Source: Streptomyces sp. NBC_01341 (GTDB lineage: Bacteria > Actinomycetota > Actinomycetes > Streptomycetales > Streptomycetaceae). From it: a stretch of DNA of 64,000 nt. The stretch lies in the NCBI RefSeq assembly GCF_035946055.1, contig NZ_CP108364.1, positions 3,348,001 to 3,412,000 of the forward strand, written 5' to 3'. Of this stretch, positions 33,401-41,970 are shown in pieces (within the stretch, counting starts at the first letter, position 1; each line of letters starts with the position of its first letter). The translations under genes and the position numbers were made by a program. The notes beneath the pieces were generated by a model. The model was not told the DNA's origin. It ran no database searches and saw only the letters and a program-made list of their open reading frames with translations.

Positions 33401-33964
33401 GTGCCGCAGAAGACTCCCCCCGCCCCACGCCCCGAGACCGTCCCCCATGCTGAGGGGGTGAGCAACGACGAATTCCGCGCCGCCCTGTCCCGTCTGGCCG
33501 CGGGGGTGGTGCTCATCACCGCCCAGGAACCGCCGCTCGACGAGCACGGCCGCGGCGAGGACGTCGGCATGACGGCGACCTCGTTCGTCTCGGTCTCCCT
33601 GGACCCGCCGCTGGTGATGGTGAGCCTGCGCAACGACTCGCGGATGGACGACCTGCTGGCCGAGCAGCCCCTGTGGTCGGTGTCGGTGCTGGCGGAGAGC
33701 CAACGGCAGATCGCGGGCCGGTTCGCCATGAAGGGCAGGATCAGCGACCGGCTCCTGTTCGAGGACCTGCCCTTCATACGGGGCGGGATCACGGGCGCGC
33801 CCCTGATCTCCGGAGCGCTGGCCATCCTGGAGTGCCGCACCGAGCAGAGCGTCGTCGCCGGCGACCACACACTGGTGATCGGACGGGTGCTGACGGCGTC
33901 CCTGCCGAACGCGGACGCCGAGCCCCTCGCCTACTTCAAGGGCCGCTACCGCAAACTGGCCTGA
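33401..33964 (+). CDS. Flavin reductase family protein
   Basis: A 187-residue flavin-reductase-like (FMN-binding split barrel) protein. After a Pro-rich start it has Phe-Arg-Ala-Ala-Leu-Ser-Arg-Leu-Ala-Ala-Gly-Val-Val-Leu-Ile-Thr, then MTATSFVSVSLDPPLVMVSL, the usual flavin-contact region, and Phe-Ala-Met-Lys-Gly-Arg-Ile. The end, Leu-Ala-Tyr-Phe-Lys-Gly-Arg-Tyr-Arg, is also standard. It likely makes reduced FMN for a partner monooxygenase or for general use; no monooxygenase is adjacent. GTG 33401 follows TAGCGT by seven bases, so a leaderless start is proposed; in-frame GTGs at 33392 and 33458 are alternatives. Confidence 0.87.
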   Translation: MPQKTPPAPRPETVPHAEGVSNDEFRAALSRLAAGVVLITAQEPPLDEHGRGEDVGMTATSFVSVSLDPPLVMVSLRNDSRMDDLLAEQPLWSVSVLAESQRQIAGRFAMKGRISDRLLFEDLPFIRGGITGAPLISGALAILECRTEQSVVAGDHTLVIGRVLTASLPNADAEPLAYFKGRYRKLA

Positions 33965-34009
33965 CCGGCACGCCTTCCCCTGCCGAACCGGACGGGCCCC
34001 GGCCGCCGT

Positions 34010-34435
34010 CTACCAGTCGCGGCCCGAGCGCCCGCGCTTCGTGTCGCCGCGCTGCTTCTTCTCCCGCAGGCGCCGCTCGTTGATGCCGCGCGGGATCTTC
34101 TTCTTCAGGCGCGGCTTGGGCGGCGGCGCGGTGGCCTCCGCCAGCAGAGCGGCCAGCCGCACGGCGGCCGTCTCCCTGTTGCGCCACTGCGAGCGGTGTT
34201 CCGAGGCCCGTACGGACACGACCCCGCCCACCAGCCTGCCCGCGAGACGTTCGAGCGCGCGCGCCTTCCACACCTCGGGCAGCGACTCGGTGGCGGCGAG
34301 GTCGAACCTGAGCTCCACCTGGGAGTCGCTGGTGTTGACGTGCTGCCCGCCGGGCCCCGAGGACCGCGAGAAACGCCACATGAGTTCGGCCTCCGGAAGG
34401 GAGACCGAACCGCGGATGACATAGGGCCCGGACAT
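34010..34435 (-). CDS. arfB: Peptidyl-tRNA hydrolase ArfB (ribosome rescue)
   Basis: A 141-residue class-I release-factor-like protein. The catalytic GGQ is in Ser-Ser-Gly-Pro-Gly-Gly-Gln-His-Val-Asn-Thr near residues 27-37. The rest follows the YaeJ/ArfB pattern, ending in a basic tail (Lys-Lys-Lys-Ile-Pro-Arg-Gly-Ile-Asn ... Arg-Arg-Leu-Arg-Glu-Lys-Lys) that reaches into the mRNA channel of stalled ribosomes. It lacks the codon-recognition domains of RF1/RF2, so it releases peptides without a stop codon. ATG 34435 is used; ATG 34444 nine bases earlier is also possible. It converges on the flavin reductase gene. Confidence 0.93.
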   Translation of the reverse strand: MSGPYVIRGSVSLPEAELMWRFSRSSGPGGQHVNTSDSQVELRFDLAATESLPEVWKARALERLAGRLVGGVVSVRASEHRSQWRNRETAAVRLAALLAEATAPPPKPRLKKKIPRGINERRLREKKQRGDTKRGRSGRDW

Positions 34436-34617
34436 GACACCCATGTTCCCTGGCCCACGGCCCGTCCGTCACCTTGTTTTGCGAGCGTTCGGCCAGAAGT
34501 TCGGCAAAGAAAGTAAAGCGAGCAGGAACCTCGTGGTCTCTTGTCTGCGTTAGGACGGGTGACGGTAGCTTTCGTGATGGCACGAAAGCCCGCACACGAC
34601 GAGGAAAGGGACTTCCC

Positions 34618-35193
34618 ATGGCTGTAAGCCTGTCCAAGGGCGGCAACGTCTCGCTCACCAAGGAGGCCCCGGGCCTGACCGCCGTCACGGTCGGCCTCGG
34701 CTGGGACGTCCGCACCACCACCGGCACCGACTTCGACCTCGACGCTTCGGCGATCGCGGTCAACGGCGCGGGCAAGGTCTACTCCGACGGCCACTTCGTC
34801 TTCTTCAACAACAAGCAGACGCCGGACCAGACCATCGTCCACACCGGTGACAACATCACGGGCCAGGGTGAGGGCGACGACGAGCAGATCAACGTCAACC
34901 TCGCGGGCCTCCCGGCGGACATCGACAAGATCGTGTTCCCGGTCTCCATCTACGACGCCGAGGCGCGCAGCCAGAACTTCGGCCAGGTGCGGAACGCCTT
35001 CATCCGCATCATCAACCAGGCCGGCGGCACCGAGATCGCCCGCTACGACCTGAGCGAGGACGCCGCCACCGAGACCGCCATGGTCTTCGGCGAGCTCTAC
35101 CGCAACGGCGCCGAGTGGAAGTTCCGCGCGGTCGGCCAGGGCTACGCCTCGGGCCTCCGCGGCATCGCCCAGGACTTCGGCGTCAACCTCTGA
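34618..35193 (+). CDS. terD: TerD-family protein
   Basis: A 191-residue TerD/CABP-type calcium-binding protein, complete. It starts [12 protein letters not shown], then Val-Gly-Leu-Gly-Trp-Asp-Val-Arg and Asp-Phe-Asp-Leu-Asp-Ala-Ser-Ala, with acidic calcium sites at Asp-Phe-Asp-Leu-Asp and [17 protein letters not shown] near 79-95. Family members act in tellurite resistance and general stress in Gram-negatives; in Streptomyces they affect calcium-linked development. A GAGGAAAGG site precedes ATG 34618. It is a lone gene ended by a perfect terminator, so not part of a full ter operon here. Confidence 0.95.
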   Translation: MAVSLSKGGNVSLTKEAPGLTAVTVGLGWDVRTTTGTDFDLDASAIAVNGAGKVYSDGHFVFFNNKQTPDQTIVHTGDNITGQGEGDDEQINVNLAGLPADIDKIVFPVSIYDAEARSQNFGQVRNAFIRIINQAGGTEIARYDLSEDAATETAMVFGELYRNGAEWKFRAVGQGYASGLRGIAQDFGVNL

Positions 35194-35211
35194 CGCAGCA
35201 CGGTCCGCCCT

Positions 35212-35251
35212 CGGGAGCCCCCGTCCGAGCACGTTCGGACGGGGGCTCCCG
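35212..35251 (+). terminator. Terminator after terD
   Basis: Perfect 17-bp stem (35212-35228 with 35235-35251) and a six-base loop. Confidence 0.88.
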
Positions 35252-35399
35252 TGCGCCGGACAGCGGACACGCGCGAACTCCAGTCGGACAAGAAGTGGTC
35301 AAAAACTTGTGAGGTAATTGTCGGCGTCCCGTCAATAAGGATCGTTCGATGGCACGCTCTCCGCTCGTACCCCCCACAGGAACGAGCAACGGAGAAGGC

Positions 35400-36977
35400 A
35401 TGACCCCCCACATGAACACCCGTCGCGCCGCCGCCCTGGCCGCAGTTGCCGCGATGGTCGTCGTCGGCGTGCAGACCGGCACCGCCTCGGCCGGTCCCCA
35501 CGCAGGTGACAGCACCGCCTCTTCGTCCGGTGCCACCGCCCTCGGCGCGAACACGGCGGCACTGCGCACCGCCGCTCTCCGCGCCGCACAGGGCGACGCA
35601 CCGGCCGCCGCGGCCGCCCTCGGACTCGGCAGCCAGGAGAAGCTCATCGTCCGTGACGTGATCAAGGACGCCCACGGCACCGTGCACACCCGCTACGAGC
35701 GCACCTACGCCGGACTGCCGGTCCTCGGCGGCGACCTGGTCACCCACACCGCTGCCGACGGCTCGTCCAAGGGTGTGGACAAGGCCAGCACCGCGCGCAT
35801 CTCCGTCCCGTCGACCCAGCCGAAGGTGAAGTCGGCGGCGAGCGCCCGCAAGGTCGTCTGGGCGGGCGGCGGCAAGCCGGTCCTCGCCTTCGAGACCGTG
35901 CGGAAGGGACTGCGGAAGGACGGCACGCCCAGCAGGCTGCACGTCATCACCGACGCCACGACCGGCAAGAAGCTGCACAGCTTCGAGGCCGTGGAGACCG
36001 GGACGGGCAACAGCCAGTACAGCGGGGAGGTGGCCCTCTCGACCACCAAGGGCGCCTCGGGCTTCGAGCTGACCGACGGTGAGCGCGGCGGCCACAAGAC
36101 GTACGACCTCAACCAGGGCCAGGCAGGCACCGGCGACCTCGTCACCGACGCCGACGACACCTGGGGCGACGGCACCGGCAACGACCGCCAGACCGCCGCC
36201 GTCGACGCCCACTACGGCGCGGCCAAGACCTGGGACTTCTACAAGTCCGAGCTCGGCCGCGACGGGATAGCCGGGGACGGCCGGGCCGCCTACTCCCGTG
36301 TCCACTTCGGCAACGCCTACGTCAACGCGTTCTGGGACGACAGCTGCTTCTGCATGACCTACGGCGACGGAGCCGACGACAAGAGCGCGCTCACCGCGAT
36401 CGACGTCGCGGGCCACGAAATGAGCCACGGCCTGACCGCCGCGACCGCCAACCTCGACTACGCCGGTGAGTCCGGCGGTCTCAACGAGGCGACCAGCGAC
36501 ATCCTCGGCACCTCCGTCGAGTTCTACGCCGACAACACCACCGACGCCGGGGACTACCTCATCGGCGAGAAGATCGACATCAACGGCGACGGAACCCCGT
36601 TGCGGTACATGGACAAGCCCAGCAAGGACGGCGGCTCGGCGGACTACTGGGACACCGGCGTCGGCGGCCTGGACGTGCACTACTCCTCCGGTGTCGCCAA
36701 CCACTTCTTCTATCTGCTGGCCGAGGGCAGTGGCGCGAAGACCATCGGCGGCGTCGACTACGACTCCCCGACCTCCGACGGCTCGAAGGTCACCGGTATC
36801 GGCCGCCAGAAGGCCTACCAGATCTGGTACAAGGCGCTCTCCGTCTACATGACGTCGAGCACCGACTACGCCGGAGCCCGCGTCGCGACCGAGAAGGCGG
36901 CCACCGACCTGTTCGGGGCCGGCAGCACCGAACTCGCGGCCGTCGACGCCGCCTGGACCGGGGTCAACGTCAACTAA
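35400..36977 (+). CDS. Secreted M4 (thermolysin-like) metallopeptidase
   Basis: A 525-residue neutral zinc protease precursor. The signal peptide (residues 1-32) ends Gly-Thr-Ala-Ser-Ala. The propeptide (about 35-215) includes an FTP-like part and a PepSY-like part (RLHVITDATTGKKLHS). The catalytic domain has zinc ligands in His339-Glu-Met-Ser-His343, the third ligand in Gly-Gly-Leu-Asn-Glu-Ala-Thr-Ser-Asp near 362, and His in Asp-Val-His-Tyr-Ser-Ser-Gly-Val-Ala-Asn-His. The start ATG 35400 has GGAG five bases upstream; ATG 35412 is next. It degrades extracellular protein; self-cleavage of the propeptide is usual. Length is typical for Streptomyces M4 enzymes. Confidence 0.94.
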   Translation: MTPHMNTRRAAALAAVAAMVVVGVQTGTASAGPHAGDSTASSSGATALGANTAALRTAALRAAQGDAPAAAAALGLGSQEKLIVRDVIKDAHGTVHTRYERTYAGLPVLGGDLVTHTAADGSSKGVDKASTARISVPSTQPKVKSAASARKVVWAGGGKPVLAFETVRKGLRKDGTPSRLHVITDATTGKKLHSFEAVETGTGNSQYSGEVALSTTKGASGFELTDGERGGHKTYDLNQGQAGTGDLVTDADDTWGDGTGNDRQTAAVDAHYGAAKTWDFYKSELGRDGIAGDGRAAYSRVHFGNAYVNAFWDDSCFCMTYGDGADDKSALTAIDVAGHEMSHGLTAATANLDYAGESGGLNEATSDILGTSVEFYADNTTDAGDYLIGEKIDINGDGTPLRYMDKPSKDGGSADYWDTGVGGLDVHYSSGVANHFFYLLAEGSGAKTIGGVDYDSPTSDGSKVTGIGRQKAYQIWYKALSVYMTSSTDYAGARVATEKAATDLFGAGSTELAAVDAAWTGVNVN

Positions 36978-36997
36978 CCCCCGCACACCACAGCACG

Positions 36998-37028
36998 GGA
37001 GCCGGTCAGCCTAGGGCCGGCCGGCTCC
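36998..37028. terminator. Short hairpin between converging peptidase genes
   Basis: An 8-bp GC stem (36998-37005 with 37021-37028) overlapping the end of the M1 gene. Moderate support. Confidence 0.4.
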
Positions 37029-38424
37029 TGCCGTCGAGCCAGGTGTCCCAGACCTCCGTCAGGTCCCTGCCGGACGCCTTCTCGGCGTACGCGGTGAAGT
37101 CGGCGGTCGAGGCGTTGCCGTGCCGGTGCTCCTTCAGCCAGCCCCTGACGAGACCGAAGAAGGCCCCGTCGTCGTGCATCTCCTGGCGGATACGGTGGAC
37201 GACCATCGCCCCGCGTCCGTACACCGGGGGCCGGGACAGATCGGCGGCGCCCGGCGGACGGGACGGCGGGAAGGCCCAGTTCGCCTCGTCGGCGTAGGCC
37301 TTCTCGAAACTCTCCTGGACGGTGGGGCCGGAGTGGTCCTCGCTCCACAGCCACTCCGCGTAGGTCGCGAAGCCCTCGTTGAGCCACATGTCGCGCCAGC
37401 TCGCGGGCGTGACGGAGTTCCCGAACCACTGGTGCGCCAGTTCGTGGACGAGCAGCACCAGACCGGGCGGGCCGGGAAAGAACGGCCGGGTCTGTGTCTC
37501 CAGCGCGTAGCCGGCGTCGTCGGGCCGGCCCACGATCGCCCCGGCCGACGAGAAGGGGTACGGCCCGAACTTCTCCTCGCCCCACGAGACCACCTCGGGA
37601 ATCCGGGCCAGCACACGCGCGCTCGCCCGGTCGGAGTCCGGATCGACCGCGGTGACCACCGGAAGGCCGGCCCCTGTGACGGTCCGCCGCACGGTGAAGC
37701 GGCCGACGGCGACGGTCGCGAGGTAGCTCGCCATCGGCTCCCGGACACGCCAGTGGTACGTGGTGCGGCCCCCAGCCGTGCGGCGGGACGCCGGCTCACC
37801 GTTGGAGACGGCACTCCGCCCCTCGGGAACGGTGACCCGGATGTCGTACGACGCCTTGTCGCCCGGATGGTGGTTCCCTGGGAACCAGGTCATGGAGCCG
37901 GCCGGCTCCCCGAGCGCCACCGCCCCGTACGCGGTCCGCAGCCAGCCCTCGTCGGAGCCGTCCGCATCGGTGACGGTGCGGGGCGAACCGGAGTAGCGCA
38001 CGACCGTGCGGAACGTCCGGCCCGCGCGGAGCCGGTCCGCGACCGCGACTGCCGGACGCAGCGTCAGTTCCCACCCCGCCCGGTTCACCGCGGCAGGACG
38101 CCCCTCGACGGTGGCCGAGCGGACCTCCAGCCCGGCGAGGTCCAGGTTGAACGCGCTGAGGTCCTGGGTCGCCCGGGCCGTGATCACCGCAGTGCCGCTG
38201 AGGTGCCCCGCGCCGGCGTCCGTCGCCACCGACAGGTCGTAGTGGGTGACGTCGTACCCGCCGTTGCCGAGGCGGGGGAAGTAGGGGTCGCGCACACCCG
38301 CCGCGCCCGGCGTCCCCACGACCGCGCCCCGGCCGTCCGTGCAGGCGGTGACCAGCACGACCGCCGCCAGCAGGAGGGCGGCGCCGGGCACGGTACGGCG
38401 CCGGGGCACGGTTCGCTGGTCCAC
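37006..38424 (-). CDS. M1-family aminopeptidase lipoprotein
   Basis: A 472-residue gluzincin. The N-terminus has a lipoprotein signal ending Val-Leu-Val-Thr-Ala-Cys-Thr (Cys near 28). An all-beta M1 domain follows (Tyr-Asp-Val-Thr-His-Tyr-Asp-Leu-Ser at about 57-65). The zinc site is His-Glu-Leu-Ala-His-Gln-Trp-Phe-Gly-Asn near 325, with the third ligand in Leu-Asn-Glu-Gly-Phe-Ala-Thr-Tyr. It lacks the large C-terminal helical domain of PepN, so it belongs to the shorter secreted group. GTG 38424 comes six bases after TAGGAT, a good -10, with no Shine-Dalgarno: leaderless. It likely trims peptides at the cell surface; the converging M4 protease could supply them. Confidence 0.92.
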   Translation of the reverse strand: MDQRTVPRRRTVPGAALLLAAVVLVTACTDGRGAVVGTPGAAGVRDPYFPRLGNGGYDVTHYDLSVATDAGAGHLSGTAVITARATQDLSAFNLDLAGLEVRSATVEGRPAAVNRAGWELTLRPAVAVADRLRAGRTFRTVVRYSGSPRTVTDADGSDEGWLRTAYGAVALGEPAGSMTWFPGNHHPGDKASYDIRVTVPEGRSAVSNGEPASRRTAGGRTTYHWRVREPMASYLATVAVGRFTVRRTVTGAGLPVVTAVDPDSDRASARVLARIPEVVSWGEEKFGPYPFSSAGAIVGRPDDAGYALETQTRPFFPGPPGLVLLVHELAHQWFGNSVTPASWRDMWLNEGFATYAEWLWSEDHSGPTVQESFEKAYADEANWAFPPSRPPGAADLSRPPVYGRGAMVVHRIRQEMHDDGAFFGLVRGWLKEHRHGNASTADFTAYAEKASGRDLTEVWDTWLDGRSRPALG

Positions 38425-38537
38425 CCCGCGATCCTAGATACGCGCGGTCGGGACCGGGCGCCGCGCCGGGGCGCGCCGCCGGTCCCGCGTCGCCGGGTGG
38501 CCTCCTCGCGAGAGGGCCGCGGGCGGGACCGGACCGG

Positions 38538-39095
38538 TTACCTGCCGAGGGTCGCCACACCCGCCGCCGCGAACTTCTCGTCGAGGTCGCCGCTCGGTGC
38601 TCCGGCCACGCCGATGCCCGCCACCGGGGCGCCCTTGACCTGCACCGGTGCACCACCGGCCAGGAACAGGGTGCCGGGGATGTCCTTGAGGTTCGGGGCC
38701 TGCTGCAGACGCTTCACCAGTTCGGAGGTCGGCGCGTTCCAGGAGACGGCCGTGTACGCCTTCTTCACGGCGGACTCGGGGGACTGCGGGCCCGCGCCGT
38801 CGCCGCGCAGCGTGACGACGGTGTTGCCGTCGCGGTCGACGACAGCGACCGACACGCGCTGGTTGTCCTTCTTCGCCGCGTCCAGGGCGGCCTGTGCGGC
38901 CTTCGTGGCGGCGGAGACGGTCAGGTGGGTGGTCCGCTGGAGGTTCCGGTCGGCGGTGTCGGCCTTGACGGCTGCGGCCGGCGCGGCGGCGGGAGTCGAG
39001 GCGTTCGCGGACATCGCGCCGAAGGTCCCGGCACCCAGGGCGGCGGCGACGACGGCACCGGTCAGGACTCGGGTGCGCAGGGACATCTTCTTCAT
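38538..39095 (-). CDS. hbpS: Secreted heme-binding protein HbpS (GlcG/DUF336 family)
   Basis: A 185-residue exported GlcG/HbpS-type protein. The signal peptide runs from MKKMSLRTRVLTGAVVAAAL to about Ala-Asn-Ala-Ser. The mature fold has Leu-Thr-Val-Ser-Ala-Ala-Thr-Lys-Ala, Val-Ser-Val-Ala-Val-Val-Asp-Arg-Asp-Gly-Asn, Gly-Gly-Ala-Pro-Val and the ending Asp-Glu-Lys-Phe-Ala-Ala-Ala-Gly, as in HbpS. In S. reticuli HbpS binds heme/iron and controls the sensor kinase SenS. The divergent two-component genes next to it match that set exactly. GAGGAG five bases before ATG 39095 fixes the start. A 15-bp-phased direct repeat overlaps its ribosome site. Confidence 0.92.
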   Translation of the reverse strand: MKKMSLRTRVLTGAVVAAALGAGTFGAMSANASTPAAAPAAAVKADTADRNLQRTTHLTVSAATKAAQAALDAAKKDNQRVSVAVVDRDGNTVVTLRGDGAGPQSPESAVKKAYTAVSWNAPTSELVKRLQQAPNLKDIPGTLFLAGGAPVQVKGAPVAGIGVAGAPSGDLDEKFAAAGVATLGR

Positions 39096-39339
39096 AGTGA
39101 CTCCTCGGATCGTTTCGGCTCGGATCGAACCGTTCTGCTTCCGTTGTCGATCCTCCGGCCGGATCCGGGGCCGTACCGTCGGCGTACCGGATGGAAGCGG
39201 CATGCCCGCCGGCTGACCGCCCTGTCGGCCGATCGGTTGATGCGGGGGTGGCCCGGCGGGGTGACCATGGGATGTCCGCGCAGGTCAGCGGCGGCGCGAC
39301 AGGGCGGGTACACGGGTCGAGGGAAACGCGAGGTGCGAG

Positions 39340-40644
39340 GTGCGGCGGAACGGAACCGGACCGGACGCGGAGCGGACGAGCCCGGACCGGCCGGACGCGG
39401 ACCGGCCCGGCCCGGCCGGGAGCACCGGTCCGGGCCCGGCGGCGGACGGCCCGGACGACCGCCGGCTGTCCCTGCTCATGCACGCAGCCTTCTTCCTGCT
39501 GCTCGGCGCCTCGCTCGCACGCTTCCTGATGCGCCACCCCGGCGAGACCCGCACGCCGTGGATCATCGCGCTGTCCGCCCTGCTCGCCGTCCTCCACCTC
39601 CTCGGCCCGGTGCTCGGCTCCCGGCCGACACCGCGCCGGCTCACATGGCTCGGCGTCCTCGTCGTGGTCTGGATGGTCCTGGTCGTCCTCGCGCCCAGCT
39701 TCGCCTGGTGTGCCGTCCCGCTCTTCTACACGGGCCTGCGGATCCTGCCGCCGCGCGCGGCCCTCGCGCTGGTCGCCCTGCTGACCGTGTTCGTCGTGGC
39801 CGCGCAACTCCGGCTCGCGACCGGCTTCGACCCCAATCTCGTCCTGGCCCCGCCCGCGGTCGCAGCCATCGCCACCGCCGTCTTCGTCCACATGCAGCGC
39901 CAGGCCGTGCGCCAGCGCGAGCTGATCGACGACCTGCTGCGCACGCGGCGGGAACTGGCCGCCACCGAACGCAGGGAAGGGACCCTCGCCGAGCGTCAGC
40001 GGCTGTCCATGGAGATCCACGACACCCTGGCCCAGGGGCTCTCCAGCCAGCAGATGCTGCTCCAGGCGGCCGACCGGTCCTGGGGCTCCGACCCCGCCAC
40101 CGCGCGCCGGCACGTCCTGACGGCGACCGGCATCGCGGAACGCAACCTCGCCGAGGCCCGCCGCTTCGTGCACGACCTGGCCCCGGCCGACCTGGCGGAG
40201 GGCGGCGGCCTGGAGGCTGCCCTGCGGACCCTCGCGGACCGCGAGACCGCCCAGTCGCGCGGCCGCCTCACCGTCCGCTGCCACGTGGAGGGCGTCCCCG
40301 CCGCCGCCCTTCCCGACCGGGTGCAGTCGGCGCTGCTGCGGATCGCCCAGGGGGCCCTGGCGAACGTGACCGAGCACGCCGGGGCCGGCGTCGCCGCGCT
40401 GACCCTGACTCACCTGGACGACCGCGTGGTCCTCGACATCGCCGACAACGGCCGGGGCTTCGGACCTACGGAGCGTGCGCCCGAGGGGGTGCGGGGACAC
40501 GGGCTACCCGCGATGCGCGCCCGGATGCGGCAGCTCGGCGGGACACTGACCGTCGAGTCGGCACCGGGCGAGGGGACGGTCCTGTCCGCCGCCGTGCCCC
40601 TGCCCCACACCACCGCGCCACCCGTCCCGGAGGACCGCGCATGA
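39340..40644 (+). CDS. senS: Sensor histidine kinase SenS
   Basis: A 434-residue NarL-type (HisKA_3) sensor kinase. The cytoplasmic start is Pro/Asp/Arg-rich. About five membrane spans lie between 45 and 185 with only short external loops. A coiled linker leads to the phospho-acceptor His227 in Met-Glu-Ile-His-Asp-Thr-Leu-Ala-Gln-Gly. The ATPase domain has Asn-Val-Thr-Glu-His-Ala, Asp-Ile-Ala-Asp-Asn-Gly-Arg-Gly-Phe and Gly-His-Gly-Leu. The start is GTG 39340 after a GAGG. It overlaps senR by ATGA. In S. reticuli this kinase senses redox and iron through HbpS, whose gene is divergent here. Confidence 0.9.
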   Translation: MRRNGTGPDAERTSPDRPDADRPGPAGSTGPGPAADGPDDRRLSLLMHAAFFLLLGASLARFLMRHPGETRTPWIIALSALLAVLHLLGPVLGSRPTPRRLTWLGVLVVVWMVLVVLAPSFAWCAVPLFYTGLRILPPRAALALVALLTVFVVAAQLRLATGFDPNLVLAPPAVAAIATAVFVHMQRQAVRQRELIDDLLRTRRELAATERREGTLAERQRLSMEIHDTLAQGLSSQQMLLQAADRSWGSDPATARRHVLTATGIAERNLAEARRFVHDLAPADLAEGGGLEAALRTLADRETAQSRGRLTVRCHVEGVPAAALPDRVQSALLRIAQGALANVTEHAGAGVAALTLTHLDDRVVLDIADNGRGFGPTERAPEGVRGHGLPAMRARMRQLGGTLTVESAPGEGTVLSAAVPLPHTTAPPVPEDRA

Positions 40645-41288
40645 CCACGAACGTACGGATCCTGCTCTGCGACGACCACGCGGTCGTGCGCGCCGGTCTG
40701 CTCGCCCTCCTCGGCGGTGAACCGGACATCGAGGTGGTGGGCGAGGCCGGCAGCGGCGAGGAGGCCGTCGCCCTCGCCGCCCGGCTCACCCCCGACGTCG
40801 TGCTGATGGACCTCCAGCTGGGCCCCGGTATCGACGGGGTCGAGGCGACCCGCCGCATCGCGGCCGCAGTCGGGACCGGCACCACCGGCCCCGCCGTTCA
40901 CGTCCTGGTCCTCACGACGTACGACACAGACGCCGACATCACCCGCGCCATCGAGGCGGGGGCCACCGGCTACCTGCTGAAGGCGGAACGCCCGGAGGAA
41001 CTGTTCGCCGCCATCCGCGCGGCCGCGCAGGGCCGCACGACGCTCTCGGCACCGGTCGCCGGCCGGGTCATGGCCCGGTTGCGCAGCCCCCGGCCCGCCC
41101 TCACCGAACGCGAGCTCGACATCCTCGGCCAGCTGTCCCAGGGGCTCGGCAACCGTGACATCGCCCGCGCCCTCTTCATCAGCGAGGCGACGGTCAAGAC
41201 CCACCTGGGCCGGATCTACGACAAGCTCGGGGTCGACACCCGTTCGGGCGCGGTCGCCGTCGCCAAGGAACAACGACTGCTCCTCTGA
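40641..41288 (+). CDS. senR: Response regulator SenR (NarL/LuxR type)
   Basis: A 215-residue response regulator. Receiver domain 1-125 with acidic pocket Asp11-Asp12, phospho-site Asp57 (Val-Val-Leu-Met-Asp-Leu-Gln), Thr near 88 and Lys near 114 (Tyr-Leu-Leu-Lys). The C-terminal LuxR helix-turn-helix is at about 150-212 (Leu-Thr-Glu-Arg-Glu-Leu-Asp-Ile-Leu, then LFISEATVKTHLGRIYDKLG). ATG 40641 overlaps the senS stop, so the pair is translationally coupled. In S. reticuli SenR controls catalase-peroxidase/regulator and hbpS genes; here the hbpS promoter next door is a likely target. Confidence 0.92.
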   Translation: MTTNVRILLCDDHAVVRAGLLALLGGEPDIEVVGEAGSGEEAVALAARLTPDVVLMDLQLGPGIDGVEATRRIAAAVGTGTTGPAVHVLVLTTYDTDADITRAIEAGATGYLLKAERPEELFAAIRAAAQGRTTLSAPVAGRVMARLRSPRPALTERELDILGQLSQGLGNRDIARALFISEATVKTHLGRIYDKLGVDTRSGAVAVAKEQRLLL

Positions 41289-41423
41289 GGTCCGCCCGCC
41301 GTCACCGCGCGAACGGCCCGGCCCTTGCTCGCGGACCTCGACACCCGACCGGACCGGCCCACCCGCCCGGACCGTCCTGGCCGCCCGGCGCAGGGCGTCC
41401 GCGCGGCATGACACCATCGAACC

Positions 41424-41921
41424 GTGCTCGACATCGGCTACTCCCTCTCCCGGCGCTTCCCGGACCCCCCGCAGACCGACTACCGCCGCGCGGACGTCCG
41501 GGCGCTGCGGCACGACCTGTTCTCCGGGGACGTCTACCTGGCCGACACCAAGGCCGACCGGGAACTGTCCACAGCCTGGGGATGGGTCCCCGTGCTCGAC
41601 TTCGCCTGGGCACTCTGCGACATCGTCGAGCAGATCGACCGCGACCCCCGCGGCAACCGCTCGCACCGCCAGCAGTACGCCGAACTCGACTTCACCGAGT
41701 CCTCCGACCGCATGCTGTTCGAGCGCCGCTTCGGCTGGGTCGACGTCGAGGCCGACTGGATGCCCGGCGACGAGCCCCCGTTGACCTTCAGCCACTCCCT
41801 GCTCCGCCGCGAAGCCCGCGACTTCCTCCACGACCTCGTCGCGGACCTGGCCGACATGCACGAGGGCCTCGCCGACAACCCCGTCATCTGGGACCTGCAG
41901 GCCCGCTTCCCCCGCCTCTGA
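41424..41921 (+). CDS. Conserved hypothetical protein
   Basis: A 165-residue acidic, soluble protein I do not recognise. It begins Leu-Asp-Ile-Gly-Tyr-Ser-Leu-Ser-Arg-Arg-Phe-Pro and is rich in Asp and aromatic residues (Asp-Phe-Thr-Glu-Ser-Ser-Asp-Arg, Phe-Gly-Trp-Val-Asp-Val-Glu-Ala-Asp-Trp, Asp-Phe-Leu-His-Asp-Leu-Val-Ala-Asp-Leu). No signal peptide, membrane span or cysteine cluster. Size and acidity recall small immunity or SMI1-like Streptomyces proteins, but nothing nearby supports that. The start is GTG 41424 with no ribosome site, possibly leaderless. It converges on the pentapeptide gene with a small hairpin between. Confidence 0.7.
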   Translation: MLDIGYSLSRRFPDPPQTDYRRADVRALRHDLFSGDVYLADTKADRELSTAWGWVPVLDFAWALCDIVEQIDRDPRGNRSHRQQYAELDFTESSDRMLFERRFGWVDVEADWMPGDEPPLTFSHSLLRREARDFLHDLVADLADMHEGLADNPVIWDLQARFPRL

Positions 41922-41926
41922 GCAAC

Positions 41927-41944
41927 CGGCGGGGCTCCGCCGGG
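41927..41944. terminator. Small hairpin between converging genes
   Basis: 7-bp stem CCGGCGG/CCGCCGG with a GGCT loop. Confidence 0.45.
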
Positions 41945-41970
41945 CCTCGAACCGCCCCACGGCGCCCTGG

